This document shows, in pieces, positions 9,043 through 18,295 of a DNA stretch of 64,000 nt. The notes below the pieces were generated by a model that ran no database searches, was not told the origin of the DNA, and saw only the letters and a list, made by a program, of their open reading frames with translations. The DNA comes from Planctomycetaceae bacterium (lineage in GTDB: Bacteria > Planctomycetota > Planctomycetia > Planctomycetales > Planctomycetaceae), in contig JAWKUA010000014.1 in NCBI GenBank assembly GCA_041398785.1, positions 1 to 64,000 of the forward strand, written 5' to 3'. Every line of letters begins with the position of its first letter. The stretch's first letter is position 1. A program made the position numbers and the translations under genes.

Positions 9043-10371
9043 GTGCTGCAACTTACCGGTCCATCGTTCCGGAACTGCGCCGGATTGACGCGTCGCAATC
9101 TGCTTCAGATCGGAATCCCCGCACTCGGACTGGGACTGTCCGACCTGCTGCGTCGGGAAGCCCGCGCCGCCGAATCCGGTCGTGCGGCCGGCGGCAAGTC
9201 GATCATTGTGTTCTGGACTGACGGCGGTCTCAGTCAGCAGGACACCTATGACCTGAAACCGGATGCTCCGGCGGAGTATCGCGGCATGTACTCGCCGGTC
9301 ACAACATCCGTTCCCGGGCTGGTCCTGGGCAATCTGCTGCCGATGCAGGCTCAGGTGGCGGACCGGTTTTCCATCGTCCGTTCCGTCCATCATGAAAACG
9401 GCATTCACGCGCCGTCGTCGCACTGGATGCAAACCGGCTACTTCGGTCCGACTCTGGCTCGCAACGCGCCGCAGAAGCCGTCGTTTGGATCGGTGATTTC
9501 CAGAACGCTGGGTTCCCGGCAGCCGCCCATGCCCGCGTACATCACGATGCCCAAATCGGAAGCGTTCGGATATCAGGGTGCCGTCTATCTCGGGAAGGCG
9601 TTCAATCCGTTCGAGGTGATCGCCGACCCGAATGACGCGGAATTTCAGCTTCCGAATCTGACACTTCCGGCCGGTCTGTCTGTGAGCAGCGTTGAGTCGC
9701 GACGATTTCTGCTGAAACAGTTCGATACGCTTCGGCGCGACATTGACGACAGCGGTGTGATGGACGGACTGGACACCTTCAAGACTCAGGCACTGACCAT
9801 GGTTGCCGACGACCAGATGCGGGCTGCGTTCGACATCGGCTCCGAAAAGTCCGCATTGCGGGATCAATACGGTCGCCATCGGTACGGCCAGAGTGCGCTG
9901 CTGGCGCGGCGGCTGATTGAAGCGGGAGCACGCTGCGTCAACATCAACACCGGCAACTGGGACCATCACGACAACATCGCGAAAGGACTGGAAACACACC
10001 TGCCTCCTCTGGATCGCGCGATCGCCACATTGATTCAGGATCTGGAAGACCGCGGAATGCTGAACGATGTGATCGTTTACTGCGTCGGTGAATTCGGACG
10101 CACTCCGAGGATCAACGGTCATGCCGGACGCGATCACTGGTCGGACTGCTTCAGCGTATTGCTTGCCGGCGGAGGAATTCAGGGCGGACGAATCGTCGGC
10201 GCCAGTGAGAAATGGGGCGGCAGCGTCGCCGAACGACTGGTCACACCGCTCGACCTGCTGGCAACGATCTACAACGTTCTGGGAATCTCGCCGGGGACAC
10301 ACTTCGACGATGCCAGCGGCCGACCGATCAGCATCACCGGCAGCGGCAAACCCATTCACGAACTGCTGTAA
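9043..10371 (+). CDS. DUF1501 family protein (sulfatase-like, Tat-type leader)
   Basis: The protein has 442 residues from a GTG at 9043, preceded by GGGGAGA about 8 bases upstream; an in-frame upstream codon at 8884 would overlap the previous gene and adds no recognisable sequence. The N-terminus (LTRRNLLQIGIPALGLGLSDLL) has a twin-arginine-like leader. Family segments include FWTDGGLSQQDTYDLKPDAP, NTGNWDHHDN and YCVGEFGRTPRINGHAGRDHW, which are the conserved DUF1501 metal-site-like blocks related to the alkaline phosphatase/sulfatase fold. It is the standard partner of DUF1549/DUF1553 proteins. The substrate is unknown. Confidence 0.9.
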   Translation: MLQLTGPSFRNCAGLTRRNLLQIGIPALGLGLSDLLRREARAAESGRAAGGKSIIVFWTDGGLSQQDTYDLKPDAPAEYRGMYSPVTTSVPGLVLGNLLPMQAQVADRFSIVRSVHHENGIHAPSSHWMQTGYFGPTLARNAPQKPSFGSVISRTLGSRQPPMPAYITMPKSEAFGYQGAVYLGKAFNPFEVIADPNDAEFQLPNLTLPAGLSVSSVESRRFLLKQFDTLRRDIDDSGVMDGLDTFKTQALTMVADDQMRAAFDIGSEKSALRDQYGRHRYGQSALLARRLIEAGARCVNINTGNWDHHDNIAKGLETHLPPLDRAIATLIQDLEDRGMLNDVIVYCVGEFGRTPRINGHAGRDHWSDCFSVLLAGGGIQGGRIVGASEKWGGSVAERLVTPLDLLATIYNVLGISPGTHFDDASGRPISITGSGKPIHELL

Positions 10372-10578
10372 CCCGCGCAACGCTCAGGCCCGCGGCGCGG
10401 ACTTCCGCCTCCGGCCAGGAACGACGACGACGGATCGCCGCGGAATGCGCCGACCAGACTCCGTGCGTTCGCCCCGGCAGAATTTCAGCTCACGCGACAG
10501 GATTGGCTGCGTCGAAATGCGTATGATCTCGCTGGCCCGCGTTTCTGAGCCTGCACGTTCACAGACAACCGCCATTCC

Positions 10579-11160
10579 ATGGAAAACGTCACGCAGATTC
10601 TGCATCAGGTCGAAGCGGGTGACGCCGGGGCGGCGGCGAAACTTCTTCCGCTGGTCTATGACGAATTGCGGCGGCTGGCCGCAAGGCAAATGGCGGTCGA
10701 AAAGGCAGGCCATACGCTGCAGCCCACGGCGCTGGTGCATGAAGCCTGGCTGCGGCTGGCGGGCGATGCTTCGTCTCAGCAGTGGAACAGTCGCGGGCAC
10801 TTTTACGCAGCGGCCGCTGAAGCCATGCGCCGCATTCTGATCGAATCGGCTCGCCGGAAGGCCAGTCTGAAGCGAGGCGGCGAACTCAACCGGGTGGAAC
10901 TGCCGTTTGAGGCGATCGCAACATCGCCGGAAAATGACTGGGCGGGTCTGCTGTCGCTGGATGAAGCCCTGACGAAGCTTCGGGATGTCGACTTTGATTG
11001 CTACCAACTGGTGATGCTGCGATTTTTCAGCGGCCTGACCGTTGAGGAAGCTGCGCGGTCGCTCGACGTGTCTTCACGCACCGCGAAACGCAACTGGAAT
11101 TACGCCCGGGCGTGGCTGCAGCGGGAAATTGACAGCGAACCTGCGGATCCGCCGTCATAA
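10579..11160 (+). CDS. ECF-type RNA polymerase sigma factor (planctomycete TIGR02999-like)
   Basis: This 193-residue sigma factor directs RNA polymerase to a dedicated promoter set. Region 2 begins with LLPLVYDELRRLAARQMA and includes TALVHEAWLRLAG and GHFYAAAAEAMRRILIESAR; region 4 holds the helix-turn-helix LTVEEAARSLDVSSRTAKRNWNYARAWL. This is the pattern of the ECF subfamily that planctomycetes pair with Ser/Thr kinases rather than with a membrane anti-sigma factor. The kinase gene follows 27 bases later in the same direction, supporting a kinase-controlled output. Confidence 0.9.
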   Translation: MENVTQILHQVEAGDAGAAAKLLPLVYDELRRLAARQMAVEKAGHTLQPTALVHEAWLRLAGDASSQQWNSRGHFYAAAAEAMRRILIESARRKASLKRGGELNRVELPFEAIATSPENDWAGLLSLDEALTKLRDVDFDCYQLVMLRFFSGLTVEEAARSLDVSSRTAKRNWNYARAWLQREIDSEPADPPS

Positions 11161-11187
11161 TCACAGCCGGGTCAGGCGGCAGGCGTC

Positions 11188-13530
11188 ATGATGAACAACC
11201 GGGAGAAATCGATCTTTCTCAACGCGCTCGACATCGAGTCGGATGAGGAACGGTTCGCCTACGTGAACAGCGCCTGCGGGAATGACCCGGAACTGCGCCG
11301 TTCGGTGCAGTCGCTGCTGGCGTCTCACGAAAAGCCGTCAGGCCTTCTGGATGACAGCAACGATCCGCGCGCGGAACTGCACCGGCATGTGCAGCAGGCT
11401 GCCGAAGCGTTCGAGTTGTCGAATTCCGAATTTGACGCGGACGGGTCGTGTTCGGTGGATCGAACCGGTGAAACGATTCGCGGCTTTCGCCTGATGGAAA
11501 AACTCGGCGAAGGCGGTTTCGGGCAGGTCTATGTGGCTCGCCAGGACCAGCCGGTCAGACGCGATGTGGCGATGAAACTGCTGAAGCCGGGAATGGATAC
11601 AAAAGAAGTTCTGGCACGATTCGAAGCGGAACAGCAGGCGCTGGCACTGATGAATCATCCGAACATCGCTCAGGTGTACGATGCCGGTGCGACGAAGGAA
11701 GGCCAGCCGTTCATCATCATGGAACTGGTCCGCGGTGTTCCGATCACAACCTTCTGCCGGAAGAAGAAACTGTCGCTTCAGGAGCGGCTGGCGCTGTTTG
11801 CCGATGTCTGCAAAGCCGTGCATCATGCGCACCAGAAGGGCGTCATTCATCGCGACCTGAAGCCTTCGAACGTGCTGGTGGCGATGCACGACACGACCGC
11901 TGTCGTGAAGGTGATTGACTTCGGAGTCGCCAAGGCCATCAATCAGCCCCTGACGGACAAGACAATCTACACGCGGTTCGCACAGCTGATCGGGACTCCC
12001 ATGTACATGAGCCCCGAGCAGGCGGAGATGAATGCGTTTGATGTCGATACCCGCAGTGATGTCTATTCGCTGGGCGTGTTGCTGTATGAGCTGCTGACCG
12101 AATTGACGCCGTTCGATCAGATGCGAATGCAGACCGCGTCGTTCGACGAAATGCGGAAGATGATTCGTGAGGAAGAGCCGCCTCGCCCGAGTCTGCGGCT
12201 GTCGACGGCACGTGCGATGAAAGTGGAGACCGGGACGGATGTTGTCGCGGACCGGCTTGAGCTTGCCGGCCGCCTCCGCGGGGATCTTGACTGGGTGGTG
12301 ATGAAGGCTCTGGAGAAGGATCGAGTCCGCAGGTATGACACGGCCGCGGACCTGTCTCGCGACGTGCAGCGTTATCTGAATGCGGAGCCGGTGGTCGCTC
12401 GTCCGCCTTCGCAGTGGTATCGATTCCGAAAGTTCTACGGCCGCCACCGGCTGGTGCTTGTGGCGACTTCGGTCGTTCTGTTTTCGCTGGTGAGCGGCAC
12501 TGTCGTCAGCACGTGGCAGGCCATTCGGGCAACACGTGCACAGCAGGAAACCGAACGGCTGAGGCGGGAAGCGGTCGATTTTGCTCAGCGCCTCCGGGAC
12601 GCCAACATCCTCCTGGTCAGCGCGCGAGCCAACTTCGATCAGGGGCGGATTCAGCAGGCTTTTGAAGACTACACGCGGGCCACGGAGTTGTCGCCGGACC
12701 ACTTTCTGACCTGGGCCGGCCGAGGTTCGCTGCTGGCGACACTTGGAGCCTGGAAGCCGGCCGCCAGCGACTACGCGAGGGCAATCGCGCTGGGAACGCC
12801 CGCCGACGATCCGTCCTGGTGGGGCGTGCCGCAGTTGTGTTTCTATGCGGGGGAACGCGAGGCGTACGCGGCGATCTGTGATTCGCTGTCCGACAAACTG
12901 GATAAGTCGAAGGATGCGGCGCTGATCACGCTGGCGTGTCGGTCCATCTGCCTGCAGCCGATCGAACAGGATCGCGCGGCATCGCTGGCGGCACGCCTGG
13001 AGTCGCTGCTGGAACATTCCAATCCGCCGCGACCTCCATTCGGCCCCCCGGATGACCGAGCGCGTGGTCTTCCGGAAAATGACCGGCAGCGTCCGCCGGC
13101 GCCGGGTCGACCGTTCGGCCCGGGCGTTCCGCAGCTCGGCTTACCGCGCGAACTGACCGCGTATGCCGCAGCCATGGCCCACTACCGAAACGGCAACTTC
13201 CACCGGGCAAAGGAACTGCTGCAGTCCAGCCGCCGCGATTCGTTCTTCGGCGCCGGTGCAATGCAACTCGCGATGCCGCTGTTGTCGCTCGTTCAGCACC
13301 GGCTAGGCGAAACCGATGCCGCCCGGAAGTCACTTTCCGCCGCGACCGCCGAACACACGAAGTGGATTGAAAGCATGAGCACGTCCGGTACCGCACGGTT
13401 TCCGTGGTTCGACGGCGTGGAAGCGTACATCCTGCTGTCGGAAGCGTCCCTGCAGATCAACGGTCGGCCTGTGGATCCGGCGCCGATGGCGAAGCTGGAA
13501 TCCGCCGCCCGGGCGATGCTCAGACGCTGA
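11188..13530 (+). CDS. Membrane-bound Ser/Thr protein kinase with TPR domain
   Basis: The 780-residue protein has an N-terminal ~95-residue region seen in planctomycete kinases, then a complete Hanks-type kinase domain. Visible landmarks are the glycine loop LGEGGFGQVYVA, the ATP lysine (VAMK, Lys130), the catalytic HRDLKPSN (His221-Arg222-Asp223), DFG at Asp244-Gly246 and GTPMYMSPEQA. A single transmembrane segment lies near residues 420-445 (RLVLVATSVVLFSLVSGTVV). The C-terminal extracytoplasmic part contains TPR units (ANFDQGRIQQAFEDYTRATE) and a Pro/Arg-rich stretch near residue 620. It is probably the partner of the ECF sigma factor just upstream. Confidence 0.92.
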   Translation: MMNNREKSIFLNALDIESDEERFAYVNSACGNDPELRRSVQSLLASHEKPSGLLDDSNDPRAELHRHVQQAAEAFELSNSEFDADGSCSVDRTGETIRGFRLMEKLGEGGFGQVYVARQDQPVRRDVAMKLLKPGMDTKEVLARFEAEQQALALMNHPNIAQVYDAGATKEGQPFIIMELVRGVPITTFCRKKKLSLQERLALFADVCKAVHHAHQKGVIHRDLKPSNVLVAMHDTTAVVKVIDFGVAKAINQPLTDKTIYTRFAQLIGTPMYMSPEQAEMNAFDVDTRSDVYSLGVLLYELLTELTPFDQMRMQTASFDEMRKMIREEEPPRPSLRLSTARAMKVETGTDVVADRLELAGRLRGDLDWVVMKALEKDRVRRYDTAADLSRDVQRYLNAEPVVARPPSQWYRFRKFYGRHRLVLVATSVVLFSLVSGTVVSTWQAIRATRAQQETERLRREAVDFAQRLRDANILLVSARANFDQGRIQQAFEDYTRATELSPDHFLTWAGRGSLLATLGAWKPAASDYARAIALGTPADDPSWWGVPQLCFYAGEREAYAAICDSLSDKLDKSKDAALITLACRSICLQPIEQDRAASLAARLESLLEHSNPPRPPFGPPDDRARGLPENDRQRPPAPGRPFGPGVPQLGLPRELTAYAAAMAHYRNGNFHRAKELLQSSRRDSFFGAGAMQLAMPLLSLVQHRLGETDAARKSLSAATAEHTKWIESMSTSGTARFPWFDGVEAYILLSEASLQINGRPVDPAPMAKLESAARAMLRR

Positions 13531-13689
13531 ATCCCGCAGACGATCAGTCCTCTGCGAAGCGTCTCGGTTCGCCGCATCTTTGTCCGTTTGGGATTTTCGC
13601 GAAATGTGCTGTCACCTTTCTCGCGCAAATCTCGCACGTTAATCCCGGAGCCCGGAGTTCACGACTTTCCCCATGCCCGAGGAGCTGGA

Positions 13690-16170
13690 ATGAACAGGTA
13701 TCTTCTTGCTGCAACACTTTCAGCGACGGTTTTGTGTGGTCTGCATGCCAGAGCCCAGGATGGCGAACGCGGTTCCCAAAACGCGACCATTGATTCTGCA
13801 CTGGCAAATCCCAAAGTCGGCCTGTCCGTCAACAAGCCGCAGGCGATGGCCGGCTATGTTCTGGTCGCACCGATGAATTCCACGTCGACCTACCTGATCG
13901 ACAATGAAAGCCGGGTCGTCAACGAATGGAAAAGCGACTACACACCCGCGCTAAGCGCCTATCTGCTGCCGAACGGGCACCTGCTGCGACCCGGTGCCGA
14001 AAGAAGGTTTCCCGGCGGCGGGCCGGGGCGTCCCGCAGAACCGGGCGGACCCGATCGACCCGATGGTCCTGACGGCGATCGTCGCGGTCCGGAGGCTCCC
14101 GGTGAACCGGACAGACCGGACGGTGATCGTCAGGGGCCGGGTGCCGCCGACGGTTTTGGTCCGGGCGGATTTCGTCCGGGAGGACCGGGTGGAATTGCTC
14201 CGGGAGCGGGTGGTCGAATTCAGGAATTCGACTGGGACGGCACTCTGGTGTGGGACTTTTCGTTCACGGAGACATTCCGCGATACGAAGTACTCCCGGCT
14301 GCGCCCTCACCACGACATTTGCCCGTTACCCAATGGCAACGTGCTGGTTGTCTGCACTGATCCGCACACGAAGGAAGAATCGATCGAAGCCGGACGCCTG
14401 CCGACGATTGCTCCCGAAACGCTGCAGGCCGACGCCATTCTGGAAATCAAACCCGCCGGCAGGGACGGAGGCGAAGTTGTCTGGGAATGGTATGCCTGGG
14501 ATCACCTGATTCAGGAAGTTCACAAAGAAAAGAGAAACTACGGCGACGTTTCAGAACATCCGGAGCTGGTCGACATCAATTTCACCAGCGGGATGATGGA
14601 TCGCATGATGCAGGATCCGGAACAGCTCGCCAGGCTGCGTTCCCTGGGGTACGTCGGCGGCGGCACGGCAGCGCCTCCGCCGGGAGCAGCACCGGACGGC
14701 GCCGGTGGCCGTGACGGACAGAATCCGCCCACGGACGGCGATAGTCGCGGGTCAGGTCGCGGCGGGCCAGGTCGCGGCGGGCCAGGCGACGGTGGCGACT
14801 GGATGCATGTGAACTCCGTCGCGTACAACCCCAGGCTCGATCAGATCATGATCAGTGTGCATGAATTCAGCGAAGTATGGATCCTCGACCACAGCACGAC
14901 GACCGACGAAGCGGCTTCACATTCCGGCGGCAAGTCAGGGAAGGGCGGTGACCTGCTGTACCGCTGGGGAAACCCAAGAGCCTATCGCAGCGGAACGAAT
15001 ACGGACCAACAGCTCTTCGCTCAGCATTGTGCTCACTGGATTGCCGACGGCCTTCCCGGCGCCGGAAACATGCTGGTCTTTAACAACGGCGGCAATCGTC
15101 CGGACGGAACGTATTCGTCCGCGGATGAAGTCGTCCTGCCTCTCGCGGATGACGGCACGTACGAAAAGGAAGAGTACGTTGCCTTTGAACCGTTCCAGGC
15201 CGAGTGGCGATTTGGTTCGAAGGACACGCCCGAGTTCTTTTCGATGCTGATTTCGGGCTGTCAGCGTCTTCCCAACGGCAACACATTCATCTGTTCGGGC
15301 ACTCAGGCTGTGCTGTTCGAAGTCACGCCGGATGGAGACGTGGTCTGGGTTTACAAACATCCGGGTGCCGGCTTTGGCTTCGGACCGGGCGGCCCCGGTT
15401 CCATGTTCCGCGGGCTCGTGCCCGGCTTTCTGGCGGGAATGCTGGGTGTCGACGAAGATCAGCAGGCGAAGATCAAGGCTCTACAGGACGACGTCGACAT
15501 GAAGCTGAAAGACCTGCTGAGCGAAAGTCAGTTCAGGCAGCTCAACGCAGACAATGGGTTTCCCGGTCCGCCAGGCTTCGGTCCTCCCGGTGGCTTCGGA
15601 CCTCCTGATGGTGCCGGACCTCCCGACGGACAGAGCCCTGATGGAAGAGGCCGTCGTGGTCAGGGGCGCGGTGGACGCGGGCGAGGCGGATTTCCGGCAC
15701 CTCCCCGTGTCGGCGAAGTTCTTACTGAAGCAAGGCAGAAGGAACTGGAGCTGACGGACGAGCAAACGGCAAAGCTGGCGGAGATTCAAAAGGACGTCAC
15801 AGCCCGGCTGGACGCGATTCTGACGGACGTTCAGCGTAAGCAGATCAGCGACATGGAAAACATGTTCGCCGGCGGAGGCGGACCGGGCTTTGCACCTCCG
15901 GGCTTTGGTCCTCCCGGCGGCGGCGGTCGCGGCTTCGGGCCTCCCGGTGGTTTCGGCGGACCGCCTCCCGGCTTCGGTCCCCCCGGTGCAGGCGGTGACA
16001 ACGGCGGCGGTCCAGGGCGCGGGTTCGGCGGACCGGGGCGTCGCGGGCCGGGCGGTCCCGGTGGTCCCGGCGGAATTTTTCGGGCCTACAAATACGCCGC
16101 GGACTACACCGGATTGCAGGGTCGTGATTTGACGCCCGGCAAAAAGCTGAACGAACAGGTCGAGCAATAA
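13690..16170 (+). CDS. Secreted arylsulfotransferase-like beta-propeller protein with Gly/Pro-rich repeats
   Basis: The protein has 826 residues from the ATG at 13690, which has GAGGAG at a good distance and is followed by a signal peptide (LLAATLSATVLCGLHARAQ). The body resembles arylsulfotransferase/PQQ-like propellers, with blade motifs such as YLLPNGHLLR, LPNGNVLVVC, GTLVWDF and LPNGNTFICSGT. It is interrupted by long Gly/Pro/Asp-rich inserts. Two similar ~33-residue modules (encoded at about 15451-15549 and 15757-15855; compare QQAKIKALQDDVDMKLKDLL with EQTAKLAEIQKDVTARLDAI) lie between repeated FGPPGG stretches. One base separates it from the next gene, so it begins a long operon. The transferase activity is inferred from fold similarity only. 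Confidence 0.65.
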   Translation: MNRYLLAATLSATVLCGLHARAQDGERGSQNATIDSALANPKVGLSVNKPQAMAGYVLVAPMNSTSTYLIDNESRVVNEWKSDYTPALSAYLLPNGHLLRPGAERRFPGGGPGRPAEPGGPDRPDGPDGDRRGPEAPGEPDRPDGDRQGPGAADGFGPGGFRPGGPGGIAPGAGGRIQEFDWDGTLVWDFSFTETFRDTKYSRLRPHHDICPLPNGNVLVVCTDPHTKEESIEAGRLPTIAPETLQADAILEIKPAGRDGGEVVWEWYAWDHLIQEVHKEKRNYGDVSEHPELVDINFTSGMMDRMMQDPEQLARLRSLGYVGGGTAAPPPGAAPDGAGGRDGQNPPTDGDSRGSGRGGPGRGGPGDGGDWMHVNSVAYNPRLDQIMISVHEFSEVWILDHSTTTDEAASHSGGKSGKGGDLLYRWGNPRAYRSGTNTDQQLFAQHCAHWIADGLPGAGNMLVFNNGGNRPDGTYSSADEVVLPLADDGTYEKEEYVAFEPFQAEWRFGSKDTPEFFSMLISGCQRLPNGNTFICSGTQAVLFEVTPDGDVVWVYKHPGAGFGFGPGGPGSMFRGLVPGFLAGMLGVDEDQQAKIKALQDDVDMKLKDLLSESQFRQLNADNGFPGPPGFGPPGGFGPPDGAGPPDGQSPDGRGRRGQGRGGRGRGGFPAPPRVGEVLTEARQKELELTDEQTAKLAEIQKDVTARLDAILTDVQRKQISDMENMFAGGGGPGFAPPGFGPPGGGGRGFGPPGGFGGPPPGFGPPGAGGDNGGGPGRGFGGPGRRGPGGPGGPGGIFRAYKYAADYTGLQGRDLTPGKKLNEQVEQ

Positions 16171-16171
16171 C

Positions 16172-18295
16172 ATGAATCCGGATCATTCATTGTCGCTGCT
16201 TGATTCGGCGATTCTGAGTTACATCGGACCGGGAGCCGGTTTTGCACTGGCCGGCTCCTTCCTGGCGATCTTCGGCGCGCTGCTTTCGGCCGTCTCGATG
16301 ATTCTGTTCTGGCCGATCAAGCGTCTTATTCGCGCCTTCTTCCGAAAGCGTCCGCCGAAGAAGCCACGATTCAAACGAGTCGTTGTGCTGGGACTGGACG
16401 GACTGGACTACGGTCTGACGTCAAGATTGCTGGACGAGGGCCGGCTGCCGAATCTGGCGAGGCTGAAACAGACTGGCAACTTCAACGCGCTGGCAAGCAC
16501 ACTGCCGCCGATTTCACCGGTGGCGTGGTCGTCGTTTCAGACCGGTGTGAATCCCGGCAAGCACAACATCTTCGACTTCCTCACGCCGGACGAAAAGACT
16601 TACCAGCCGAAGCTGTCGTCGGTGGAGATTCGATCCGCAACACGATCGATCGGAATCGGCCCGCTAAAGTTCTTCACCTTTCAGAGACCAGACGTGCGCA
16701 TGCTTCGCAAGAGCAAGCCGTTCTGGAGTGTTCTCAGCGACTACGGTGTTTTCAATTGCGTCATCCGGGTACCGATTACGTTTCCGCCCGAGAAGCTGAA
16801 CGGCGTGCAGCTTTCCGCGATGTGCGTTCCCGATCTTCGCGGAACGCAGGGGACGTTTTCGCAATTCACGACTCGTGACGCTTCCGGCAACGAAAAGACC
16901 GGCGGCGAGGTTCACTACGTCAAGCGAATCGGCGACACCGTTTCCTGCGAATTGCTCGGACCACCAAACCCGAACAAGCCGGCTGATGGCGAGATGCGGC
17001 TGCCGTTTACCGTGAAGGTCAGCGGTGACGACTCCGCAACTTTGATGATCAATGGTGGCCGGCACAAGCTGAAGCTCGGCCAGTATACGGACTGGATCAC
17101 CGTGAAGTTCCGAATCGGAAGGGGTTCATCGATTCAGGGCGTTTGCCGGTTCATGTTGTTGTCGGTCGCGGACGAATTCAGTCTGTACGCCACGCCGATT
17201 CATATTGATCCGGAGAACCCGGCGATGGCGATCGGCTATCCCAGGGTCTATCCGATCTATCTTGCCAAACGGCAGGGGCCGTACGCGACTCTGGGACTGG
17301 CCGAAGACACGTGGGGGCTCAGTGAAGAAGTTCTGGAAGACCAGCACTTCCTGCAACAGTGCCGGGACATCGACGTCGAACGCGAAAAGATGTTCTTCGA
17401 CGGTCTGGACAAAGTGCCCGAAGGCTTTTGTGTCTGCGTCTTTGACGGAACTGACCGGATGCAGCACATGTTCTGGCGTTATCTTGACGAATCGCATCCG
17501 GCTCGACCGCCGCAGGTTCCGGCAGCGTTCGCCACGGCCATTGAAGACCTCTACTCGCGCATGGACGATCTGGTCGGGCGCACGCTGTCCCGATGCGATG
17601 ACGACGATACGCTGCTGCTGGTGATGTCCGATCACGGTTTCAACACTTTCCGACGCGGTATCGACCTGAACCGGTGGCTTGAAGTCAACGGTTACCTGGT
17701 TGTCGACGACGACGCGAGAAGGACCAACTATCTGGCCGGAATCGACTGGTCACAGACGCGGGCCTTCGCGATCGGCCTGACCGGCATCTTCATCAACCTC
17801 AGAAACAAATTCGACCAGGGAATCGTCGCCGACGAAGACGCCGAATCGCTCCGTGAGGAAATCGCGGGCAGACTGCGGGGACTCGTCGATCCGCTGACCA
17901 ATTCCAACGCCATCAAATCGGTTTACCAGGCAGCCAGGGCCTATCGCGGTCCATTTCGACAGAATGCCCCCGACCTGATTGTCGGATATTCCAAAGGTTA
18001 TCGCGTGTCCTGGGACGCCGCAGTCGGCCGAACAGGCACCGAAATCTTCAGCGACAACAAGAAGGCGTGGAGTGGCGATCACTGCGTCGATCCGTCGGTG
18101 GTGCCGGGAGTTCTGTTTTCGAACCACGCGATCGAAACAGCCAATCCGCGTCTGTTGGATCTGGCGCCAACGATTCTGGAGATGTTCGGCTGCCCGGTGC
18201 CGGACTACATGGACGGGCGAGTGCTGGAAATCGGCAAGCGCAGGGAGGTCACGCCGGTTGATTCCGCGAATCAGCAGAAGGCGGACGTCGCATGA
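16172..18295 (+). CDS. Membrane-anchored alkaline phosphatase superfamily (nucleotide pyrophosphatase/phosphodiesterase-like) protein
   Basis: The protein has 707 residues. The N-terminus has hydrophobic segments (ILSYIGPGAGFALAGSF and LSAVSMILFWPI) and a basic linker, which suggests membrane anchoring. The superfamily metal site is visible as GLDGLD at residues 74-79, the presumed nucleophile region as SPVAWSSFQTG near 116-124, and the second metal block as MSDHGF at 485-490. These are marks of type I phosphodiesterase/nucleotide pyrophosphatases. It overlaps the next gene, its paralogue, by 4 bases (ATGA). The substrate is unknown; the context with a sulfotransferase and a sulfotransferase-like propeller suggests phospho- or sulfo-ester groups on a cell-surface molecule. 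Confidence 0.85.
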   Translation: MNPDHSLSLLDSAILSYIGPGAGFALAGSFLAIFGALLSAVSMILFWPIKRLIRAFFRKRPPKKPRFKRVVVLGLDGLDYGLTSRLLDEGRLPNLARLKQTGNFNALASTLPPISPVAWSSFQTGVNPGKHNIFDFLTPDEKTYQPKLSSVEIRSATRSIGIGPLKFFTFQRPDVRMLRKSKPFWSVLSDYGVFNCVIRVPITFPPEKLNGVQLSAMCVPDLRGTQGTFSQFTTRDASGNEKTGGEVHYVKRIGDTVSCELLGPPNPNKPADGEMRLPFTVKVSGDDSATLMINGGRHKLKLGQYTDWITVKFRIGRGSSIQGVCRFMLLSVADEFSLYATPIHIDPENPAMAIGYPRVYPIYLAKRQGPYATLGLAEDTWGLSEEVLEDQHFLQQCRDIDVEREKMFFDGLDKVPEGFCVCVFDGTDRMQHMFWRYLDESHPARPPQVPAAFATAIEDLYSRMDDLVGRTLSRCDDDDTLLLVMSDHGFNTFRRGIDLNRWLEVNGYLVVDDDARRTNYLAGIDWSQTRAFAIGLTGIFINLRNKFDQGIVADEDAESLREEIAGRLRGLVDPLTNSNAIKSVYQAARAYRGPFRQNAPDLIVGYSKGYRVSWDAAVGRTGTEIFSDNKKAWSGDHCVDPSVVPGVLFSNHAIETANPRLLDLAPTILEMFGCPVPDYMDGRVLEIGKRREVTPVDSANQQKADVA

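Noticed and set aside
8980..10380. 466-codon minus-strand frame
   Set aside because: It mirrors the DUF1501 gene; codon pattern and family match support only the plus strand.
11338..13017. 559-codon minus-strand frame
   Set aside because: It is the antisense of the Ser/Thr kinase gene, which has all catalytic motifs.
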